Source of the DNA: Ampelocalamus luodianensis
Taxonomy: Eukaryota; Streptophyta; Magnoliopsida; Poales; Poaceae
Direction: 5' to 3'
Assembly (NCBI GenBank): GCA_036346255.1
Contig: CM070634.1
Span: forward strand, 68,776,476 to 68,840,475
DNA: 64,000 bases
Positions within the stretch are counted from its first letter, which is position 1, and each line of letters begins with the position of its first letter. The notes under the pieces are model-generated. The model did not search any database, was not told where the DNA came from, and saw only the letters and a list, made by a program, of their open reading frames with translations. Shown here one piece after another: positions 55,761-64,000 of this stretch. The translations under genes were made by a program, and so were the position numbers.

Positions 55761-56714
55761 GATGTCAATAGTCTTGGTATGGCAACTTGTCCAAGTAGTT
55801 GCATGGTTGCTATGTCTTTTGGTAGCTCTTGAAGCATTATGGCATTGATTAATTCTCCTATTTGGTGTTGTCATGTCCATTTCCATTACATGCTCACTGT
55901 GTTCTCCTTGCATTTGCAGAGTATCAAGGGCACAAAAATTCCATGGGCTAGTATGGCCATTAATGTAACCGGAGACATGAGTGAACTAGTGTGCTAGTCA
56001 TTTCTAATAGATGCTTAAGACGCACTTGATTTTCTTAATTACTAGGCCGTAGTGTTTTCTCTAATGTTCTTTTTCTTTTCTGTTTTTTATTTTGTCCGGT
56101 TTATTTCAGTGTTTCGTTGCTTTGGGTGCATTGCTGCGGAAATTTCTAGGAGCCCCATATTCCATTTGAGCAAGCAGTGGAAAAACTATACATTTTAATA
56201 TGTTACATTGATGTCAATCGTCTTTTGGTATGCCAACTTTTCTAAGTAGTTGCATGGTTGATGTGTCTTTTGGTAGCTGATCTTGAAGCATCATGGCCTT
56301 AATTAATTCTCTTCTATTGTCCTGTCCATTTTCCATGACATGCTCACTATGTTGGCCCCATTGGAGTTGCATGCCGTAGAGAACTAGAGGGTACAAAATT
56401 CTGAGGGCTTTAATTTCGGTCTGGTTATTAATGTAACCGGAAAGATTTCAGCTCATTTGTGTGATAGTCACTTCTAATTGATGCTTAAGAGGAGCTTCAT
56501 TTTCTTAATTAATAGCCCTTTAGGAAATTGTGACTTCTCCAGTGCCCTTTTATTTTATGTTTTGTATTTTGTCCTCTATATTTGTTTAGGTATTTTGCAG
56601 TATCTTGTTACCTTGTTTGGAGGACTTGCTTTTCGCAACCGTGCCCTAGTCAAATATTCGTGCGTTACCACGGAAATTTCTCGCAGCTCCATGCTATTTG
56701 AGCAAGAAGTGGAA
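55761..56714. repeat. Tandem pair of about 0.42 and 0.50 kb units (copy 2)
   Basis: Counterpart of 28680-29603. At the junction of the two units, copy 2 has about 34 extra bases (AAAAACTATACATTTTAATA and on, 56181-56213), absent from copy 1, with TGGA/TTGA-like ends suggesting a small deletion in copy 1. Confidence 0.75.
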
Positions 56715-57012
56715 AAGGCATCATGTCGCATTGAATTTAAGTGAGAAGACAGAGCATGAGTCTAAACTAGCGACCATGATCAATCCGCTCATAATCAGAT
56801 TAAATTGCTGTGATTTTTTTGTCCATGTGGCCTAGTGCTATCTTTGCCTTTGGGATCAACCTTTGTTACCATTTCTCTTTAATTTGAAAAGTAACTTCTA
56901 AGCTGCAAGTTAATAAGTTGCAATAAGAAAATCTTTTGAACTAAGAAGACATAAATCTGATTTGTTGAATAATGTGAGCCTTCAATCCGTTCCCCTAATG
57001 GCTATATCTTGA

Positions 57013-57325
57013 TTTTTTTTATTAATTAACCCTTTTTAAAATTTATTTTTATTGTTAACCCCTTGCAAACTTTATTTCTGAATCTTACCTTTTTAATCAT
57101 GCCACCACCCGTGGCGTGACAAAACAACATTGTCACGCCAGTACCGTATCTTTTCAAACTCTTGTTACGCAACCACACGCCACCAAAAGTGCTATTTAGC
57201 GGATTTATCTTATAGCGTAACAATATTATTTTGTCACGCCACTGGTGGTGGAGATCAGATTTGGAAATAAAATTTACGAGGATTGACAATAAAAAATAAA
57301 TTAAAAAAGATTAATTAATAAAAAA
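57013..57325. mobile_element. Foldback MITE M1, member A (copy 2)
   Basis: Counterpart of 29905-30226. The right arm has lost about ten bases (GGTGGTGGAGATC where copy 1 has GGTGGTGGCGTGACCAAAGAGATC), which breaks the inner inverted repeat. Confidence 0.75.
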
Positions 57326-58744
57326 GTTCCTATATCTTCTAGCTGGGACCATCGACTATCTATTTTATTGTTTGAGTCCATAAAAAAAAAGAGAAAAGAA
57401 TAGGCATAAAGGAATCTCTTCACCAAATCCATTCATTGCACTTCCTCACAAGTATCTAAAAAGGGTGTCAACATTATGGCTAACTTTCTGCTCAAGAATG
57501 ATTGCCCAGTGAGGTCCAATGATAATTTCATCATTATCTCACAATCTACAATTTTCTTATTTCTTTCCGTTTGGATAATGTTTGGAATTTGGTTACAGTT
57601 GCATATTAACTTACAGAATAGCAACATTTTGTACACTTTCATCATTATCCCACGATTAAACTACATTTTGCAGATTTTCCCCAGAAAACCATGAGTTGGT
57701 GAGAATTGGTAGAATTGAACTAAGTTCATAGTAATTTGGACTAAATCAGCACTAATTTGATATTTAGAACTTGTCGAGATTAAATATTTTCGTCTAGCCT
57801 GGAATAATTCGGATATTGTAAATGTTGCATTATTTGTGGTTGTTTTGTGATATTCACAATGCAAATTTTTGCTAAAATTCTAGTTCAAAGTTTGTTGCAT
57901 ATATAAAAATTTGTGGCAACTCACAGCTATGTCATGTCCTACAGAAAATCAACGCCACATATACACGGACGTCCATGTACATGCATAGCCGTCCACGTGT
58001 GCTTTGAGGTTCGTGCACTCTCTCTCTCTCCCGTCCTCCTCTCTCCATGTCCTCTCTTGGCTTTGGCGCGGATTCCGGCGACAGCGTGAGCTCTTGGTTG
58101 GTTAAAAAAAAGTTTATTGCGTATATAAAAAATAGTGCCAACTCAAAAGTATGCCATTTCCTACAAAAATAAAGATCAACGATCAAATTGAACCAACATC
58201 TAAAAGTGGTACTTTATTTGTAAATAATTCCAGACGATTCGCACTGAAGATACCAGTGAAAATGAGTTCTGAAATATGCAACGCTTATGTCACTTTAGCT
58301 TGTCGCCTCTGCAAACGTTTTCTTTCAGTAAGCAAGCATGCATGAGTGAAACGCACTCGAGACATTGATGCATCAGCTAGCTTAGACATTGATCAGTGGC
58401 ATTTTCAAACAAGCTAGCGATATTCAAACCTTGAAACACAAGGAAGATAACGAAAATGAGTGCGACGTGCTGAAGTAGCTAGATTGATGATTATTTGATA
58501 TGCAACAAGACCGTTCCGTTAGCCTTTCCATTCATGCATGCCAAATGGCCCAAATCTGCCGAACAAATATTCTGAAGTAGAATCTTTTACTTGTCCTGCA
58601 AATAATAATAAAAATGGAGAGGCCACGTTTTTGTCGGGTTTGCTTAATTTGCTGGTTCGTTTTAGGACCTAAACTTGCGAGAGATTTGATGTTAATTAGT
58701 GCCAGTTTGGCATTGCATATAGTTAGGTGGGGAGATTTTTGAAC
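57326..58744. other. Intergenic sequence, nothing recognised (copy 2)
   Basis: Counterpart of 30227-31614. Near 58080-58120 copy 2 reads GACAGCGTGAGCTCTTGG and then a poly-A stretch where copy 1 has only GGCTCAA, a local replacement of about 40 bases. Confidence 0.5.
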
Positions 58745-59110
58745 TTTTTTTTATTAATTAATCCTTTTTAAATTTTTATTTTAAAGTTAACCTTCGACGC
58801 ACTTTATTTCCAATTCTGACCCTTTTGATCACGCTACCACCTGTGGTGTGATAAAACAACATTGTCACATCATTGGATAAGTCTGCTAAAAATACACCTT
58901 TTGTCACGTTACTGGTTGTGACGTAACCAAACAACACTGACACACCACGGGTGGTGGTGTGATAAGATCTTACCCAAATATGGGTTAACATGACAGTGTT
59001 GTTTTGTCACACCACGGGTGGTGGTATGACCAAAGAGGTCAAAATTAGAAATAAAGTGCGTCGGGGTTAATTTTAAAATAAAATTTTAAAAAGGGTTAAT
59101 TAATAAAAAA
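58745..59110. mobile_element. Foldback MITE M1, member B (copy 2)
   Basis: Counterpart of 31615-31977, nearly identical apart from T-run length at the left end. Confidence 0.75.
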
Positions 59111-59499
59111 TAGAGATATTCTCAATAACACTTCAAAGATGTATAATTTGGAGAAAAAAACATCTAATATGAGGATGATAGGTGGGGCCTGGGGCCACGT
59201 TCAGTGACACGTTAATGTTGTTTTTCGACTTGTGTGATCTTTGTAATGTACTGGTGAGCAAATAGTTGGTTAAGAGAATCTTTACCAATTCAAAAAAAAA
59301 AATCAGTAATGCTGTGCACAAATTAAACGCCATGCAGAAACAGCACATATATTAGCATGTGAATATGCCAAAAAGATGAGCCATACCAATCACGGCTACG
59401 CATGCAAACAGGATCATTCTGTTGCCTTGGCGTTGTTAAGGTTGTTGCAAGTGTCAGGTTCAAGGAGAGCTCGCATTCACATAGCTAGCTACCTTGCTC

Positions 59500-59800
59500 C
59501 AAGCCTATGCACGCACGCGTGATGCGGCCATGGCCAGGAAGCGTCGAGAGCTTCTTCACGCCCACACGCGCGCGCGCGCGGGCGTCGCTGTACCGGCGAT
59601 GCGCGACGAGAAGCCTAACCCAGCATAGCCAACCCCGGAGAGCGATCGGATCAGGCGAAGCGACTGCGTGGTTAGCTGCGTTGTCGTCGATCGCCCGCGG
59701 TTTCTTTTCAGGGAGGATTACATCGATCAGAGGTTTCAGTCCCACCTCAAAGGCGTGGGCGAGTTTGTTAGCCTTGTTTCCCTGATGGCTACGCCTCATC
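59500..59800. other. CG-rich island (copy 2)
   Basis: Counterpart of 32350-32680. The alternating CG run is slightly longer and one C differs near 59781, which changes the open frames on both strands. This argues against a conserved protein. Confidence 0.4.
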
Positions 59801-60079
59801 AGATGGTTGGTAGTAACAAAACACACAGTAGACACACACACTGATGATATGCTTCGATGCTAAAAGTGTACTTGATTTATTTGGAGGGGCTTGATTAGCA
59901 GCTAGGGGGCACTTGAAGGAACCATGGAATGGATGGTTGGTGAAGTGGCACACTAGGCCTGAAAGCTACCATATATGTACATATCCCAATGTGTACTACT
60001 TGGCTCTTCTTAGCTAGCTGGTTGGTTAGCTAGAGATGCTGTGCATGCATGCATTGTCATGGTGCTAGCTAGCTAGCTC

Positions 60080-60086
60080 TATAAAT
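60080..60086 (+). promoter_or_regulatory. TATA box of the TPX2-domain gene (copy 2)
   Basis: TATAAAT in the same context and distance (76 bases) from the ATG at 60156 as in copy 1; no promoter difference seen. Confidence 0.6.
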
Positions 60087-61481
60087 TGGTGCAACTATTG
60101 GTTGCCTAAGTGATCATTCTCGCCTGCATTCATTTAGCGAATTCGGGCTAGAGAGATGGAGAAGACCAGGAATGCCACCTCCCCTAAGGTTAGGAAATAT
60201 ATAAGAAACATCTTGTGGGTGAGATTAGATAGAGCTCCATGCATGCATGCCATGCTAGTTCGTATGGGGCTTAGTTTTCCTTCAGCATGTATGCTTGGAA
60301 AACTAGTGCTGTGGGGGAAGAAGTTGTTTGCAACCTGTTTAAACCAATCTCTTCCAAGATGGTTCAAATTGGTCAATTACGATTGGTTTTCACAGAGTTC
60401 TTCTCAGGATTAACCCATTTGATGCCTTTGCGGCCTTAACATGCATGATGATCTTAAGGTTGCGTCAATATCCTTTTATGAAAGACAAGCAAGATATAAT
60501 CTTTTGGCTTTTCTGTTGTTTTTGAGCTCTAGAATAAGGTCTCAGTTTAGAACTTCCCTTGACCATGCAAATTCTTGCACAAGTGAGGGATTTTTTTTAT
60601 TACAAAAAATGAAGTGAAGAGTTATAAGTGTGCATGCGTTGCTTGATCCTTTTAATTAGTTATATGTCTTGTTGTCATTTTGTAGTCAGTTACTTTCAAG
60701 TTTGTTAAAGGCTTTCTTAACAAGCCCTAAGCGATTTTATGTTAGCTTAGGTATCATTTTCTTTCCTTCTTGTATAATTAATGTCCAAGTGGTCAAGGCA
60801 GGCTGAGCTCTTTGCTACCTAGCTTGCTATAGCTAGCATATATGCATGGTCTAGCACACTCAGTTGAAAAGCTTACACTAACAACTTGGTTTACAAATTT
60901 GGTGTTTCGTTTTAATTAACTCGATTCTTCTTCTTCTTCTTCTTCTTGTTGCAGAGCTCAATGACTAGTACAGGTCCCAAGAGCCCGGTAAGGAACGGAG
61001 GGTCTCCTCCTCATAAGAAGAACACTACAGAGGTATATTTGTATTATAGACATGCATGCATGTATATTTATGCGTATATATATAATTCTACACTAAGACT
61101 TCACTGTATTTTAGGATAACTCAATGTTTGTTAATCGTTTTTAGTAAAAAAATTCTGAAAAGAAATGGCTAGCTAGAAACCAAGTTCTTCTTATACGTAC
61201 AACATATATGGCTGTATGTATATATCCTAATTGGAGGAATCGGTAAGAAGTATTTCAAAAATAATTTGATATATGATTGAAACCTAATTTTGTATAGTAA
61301 ACACGCACCACAGATAATCACACCACTAATTTTCGTCCAACACGGTTTAGTATGTATTGCTAACTTATCGTATATGTATACATGCAAATCATTTCCTTTT
61401 CTTGCAAAATTGAAAATGGAAAAAGTTCCGATTGCTTGTTTAAGATACTATGACGATGAATCGTGAAGTCGTGATGTGAAC

Positions 61482-61835
61482 TTTTTTATATTAATCAACC
61501 TATTTTTAATTTATTTTTATTATTAACCTCTCGCTAACTTTATTTCTAATTCTGACACTTTTGGTCATGGCGTGGCAAAACAACATTGTAACGCCAACAC
61601 AATGGCGTGGCCAAATCCTATTACTCAATACCAGTGGTGTGACAGTGTTGTTTAGTTAAGTCACTACCAGTGGCGTGACAAAAAGTGCTATTTCGTTAGA
61701 CTTACCCTATGGCGTGGCAGTGTAGTATTGTTACACCACGGGTGATGGCGTGGTCAAAAGAGTCAGAATTAAAAATAAAGTTGACGAGGAGTTAGTAACA
61801 AAAATAAATTTAAAAATAGGTTAATTAATAAAAAA
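61482..61835. mobile_element. Foldback MITE M1, member C (copy 2), in intron 2
   Basis: Counterpart of 34343-34696. A few CAG/CGG and short-run differences in the centre; arms identical. Confidence 0.75.
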
Positions 61836-62301
61836 TTTCTCGTGATGTTATATATGGCACGGAGAGGTCAATTATACACATGATAATGGAATGGTCCTTT
61901 TCAAGAGCAAACTACCCTTGTACTAAAATTAGTCAAACGGTAGGAATGGTTGGGATATATATCATGTTAGATATGGTCCTTTTCTTTGCAGGTGTTTATA
62001 AAACAGGGATAATTATTTTAAGGTGGTATATCTCATCACCATGCATGGTTGTTTTTCCATGCATGCATAACTAATTAAAGAGATGGGAGGTCGAATATGT
62101 AGGGTGCAAACATCTCATTTCATCATAGTCCTTTTAGCTTCATTATATTTGTCAGGTGAAAATATAGTCAGTTCCCATGCATGCACGGCACATTTTCAAT
62201 ATACATATTAGTCATGTCCATTTCTACGTGGTGAAACATCACATGCATGTAGTTAATCAGACATTTGCTTTCACATATTCATCGCATGAGATAGTTATAA
62301 C

Positions 62302-62537
62302 CAGGATTTGGATTACCGGGGGTCACCGGTAGAACCGAAATGACCGAAAATCAGAAAATTATGGCAAAAATTTTCAAATCAAAATTGAAAATTTCGAAGC
62401 TAAAATGATAAAGATAAAATTCAAGCAAATCCGATTTTTTGAGCCGATTTTGACCGGTTTGGATTTTTACCGGGGTACCTGATAGAACCGAAATTGCCAA
62501 AAAAATGGTTGAAAATCGACCGATAATCAAAACCCTG
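62302..62537. mobile_element. hAT-type MITE, 236 bp, in intron 2 (copy 2)
   Basis: Same element and same GTTATAAC duplications (62294-62301 and 62538-62545) as in copy 1, so it was inserted before the block duplication. Confidence 0.85.
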
Positions 62538-64000
62538 GTTATAACCAGGTATATAAATAAATACAATTTCCTTTCTGAAATGACAAATTTTACAGCCACG
62601 AGGACGGAAAATGAACAGCAAAACGTCCGTAAAGGAGGTCAAGACTTGATAACTCATGATGAGAGCAAACGCCGTTCTCCAACTTCACAAACCTCACCAA
62701 AGGTTCACTTCAAAAATTGATATGTACATGCTTTATACGTTGAGCATCATAAAGATAATTACACTAAAATACTTTCCTGTATATGTTCATCAGAGATCAC
62801 CAAAACACGAGCAGCCACTGAGCTACTTGAGGCTTCACACCGAGGAGAGAGCAATAAGGAGAGCTGGTTTCAATTATCAGGTTATATAGATACACAACCC
62901 TATGTCATATAATTTAACATTTGTATAACTGTCCATGAGACAAACTAAGCTGTCAGGAATATTTGTTGTCAGCAGGTTGCAAACAAGATAAATACCATGG
63001 AAATCATCCGGAGATTCGAGGAGAAGTTGTCTAAGGTAAAGGATGTGACGAGGCATGTTTTCTTAAATTTTTAGATCATGTTTAGCAAAGAGATTTTTTA
63101 ATGCAATACTTCCCTGAATGTGAAATTACTGCACGCAGGTGATGGAGGAACGTGAGGTCAAGATGATGAGGAAGGAGATGGTACCAAAGGCCCAACTCAT
63201 GCCAGCATTTGACAAGCCATTCCACCCACAAAGGCAATTATTTCATAAGCATATCATTAACTGGCCAGATACTATTGAACTGATTGGAAGAGATTATTTT
63301 GTTCACCAAATCTTATGATTAATCTTATGTTTTGGACTAAGAATGTGGGTCATATAATGTGTAGAACAGATCGAATGCAAATATTAATGATATGGTAAAA
63401 ACAAGTCAAGATTGAGAGGATGAAACAAGATGAATACAAGCGAAGGGCAGGGGTACCACACACGTACAGTTGCTAGGCTTTTGGAAGACACATTACAAAC
63501 AGGAATAAGGAACAAACAACTGTGCATGCCTTTTGGATGGTAGTTGTTATGTGTACTACACAATTGAGGACAGTACTTTAGATAACAACTAAGGGTATGA
63601 TTAATTCAATGCTATTTAAGGAACAAACATGAACACGCATGTAAGTTTAAACAGTGCTAGCAAGACAAGGGACAGCTGGTTGGTTCTAGTTTCGGTCTGA
63701 AATAACTAAAATCTGCTTTGAACTACAAAGCCACTGAATAAATGAGGGATACACATATAGATTGATAGACCATGAAGAGTACATAATTAATTCTTGTGAC
63801 ATAGTTATTTCAACCTGTCTCAGAATTAATTCACGATCATATATATCGGAACCTAGCTAGTTCTTGTTGGTAATGGTAATCAAGCCAAGTTTTTTAGACA
63901 TGTTAATTAATCGTTAATGTTTATGCACATGTATAATTTGACATTAATTGACAGGTCGACGAGGCCCCTGACAGTTCCAAAGGAACCCAGCTTCCTGAGG

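Larger units (their letters stand above)
37831..64000. repeat. Tandem segmental duplication, copy 2 (split by Tekay-2, runs off the window)
   Basis: 37831-39495 matches 26382-28020 and 55097-64000 matches 28016-36865. The GAGAT repeated at 39491-39495 and 55097-55101 is single in copy 1 (28016-28020). Copy 1 therefore shows the empty site and proves the insertion followed the duplication. The copy is incomplete at the right edge, ending inside exon 7. Confidence 0.93.
60156..64000 (+). pseudogene. TPX2-domain protein gene, copy 2: exon 3 frameshift, cut by window end
   Basis: Exons by alignment to copy 1: 60156-60188, 60955-61032, 62596-62702, 62794-62880, 62976-63035, 63139-63233 and 63955 to beyond 64000. 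All exons match copy 1 except exon 3, which is 107 instead of 108 bases. GGAAAATG replaces GGAAAAATG (about 62606-62612), shifting the frame to a TGA about 35 bases later, before the TPX2 domain. A T-run just before the exon is also one shorter. It is either a recent pseudogene or an uncorrected homopolymer error. Splice sites, including the GC donor of intron 6 at 63234, are the same as copy 1. Confidence 0.75.

Overview
The window is repeat-rich plant nuclear DNA, most likely from a grass. Grounds: chromodomain (Tekay/Del-type) and Tat-type Ty3/gypsy elements with LTRs of about 5 kb, nested insertions, many MITEs, and one intron-rich host gene encoding a plant-type TPX2-domain protein. No CRISPR array, bacterial operon, rRNA or tRNA gene was seen.

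Layout. (1) 1-15106: a Tekay-type LTR retrotransposon on the minus strand (Tekay-1). Its 3' LTR (left) is cut by the window edge. Integrase/chromodomain, RT/RNase H, protease and gag follow in minus-strand order, then a Met-initiator-type primer binding site and a complete 5131-bp 5' LTR. (2) 15107-24359: the 3' part of an older Tat-type element on the plus strand (protease, RT, two RNase H domains, integrase, a long spacer with an antisense coiled-coil relic, a hairpin-repeat array and the 3' LTR). Tekay-1 is inserted into its gag/protease region. A 1598-bp solo LTR with a perfect 5-bp target duplication splits its integrase. (3) 24360-26094: a probable further LTR remnant, minus strand. (4) 26382-37830: an 11.4-kb block holding the host gene (seven exons, 33022-36931), three copies of one foldback MITE family, a small hAT-type MITE inside an intron and internal tandem repeats. 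(5) 37831-64000: a second, near-identical tandem copy of that block, running off the window. It is split by a 15.6-kb Tekay-type element on the plus strand (Tekay-2, 39496-55096, target duplication GAGAT), which carries an extra ORF (ORF0) upstream of gag.

Order of events read from the nesting: the Tat element is older than Tekay-1 and the solo LTR. The MITEs sit in both copies and so predate the block duplication. Tekay-2 is in one copy only and so came later. The only plausible host gene is the TPX2-domain gene. Copy 1 is open through all seven exons and uses a GC-AG intron; copy 2 has a one-base homopolymer loss in exon 3 that breaks the frame.

Caution on base quality: paired copies (LTR pairs and block copies) often differ by small indels at CAG/CTG sites and homopolymers. 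This looks more like long-read consensus error in methylated repeats than normal decay, so some frameshifts noted below may not be real.
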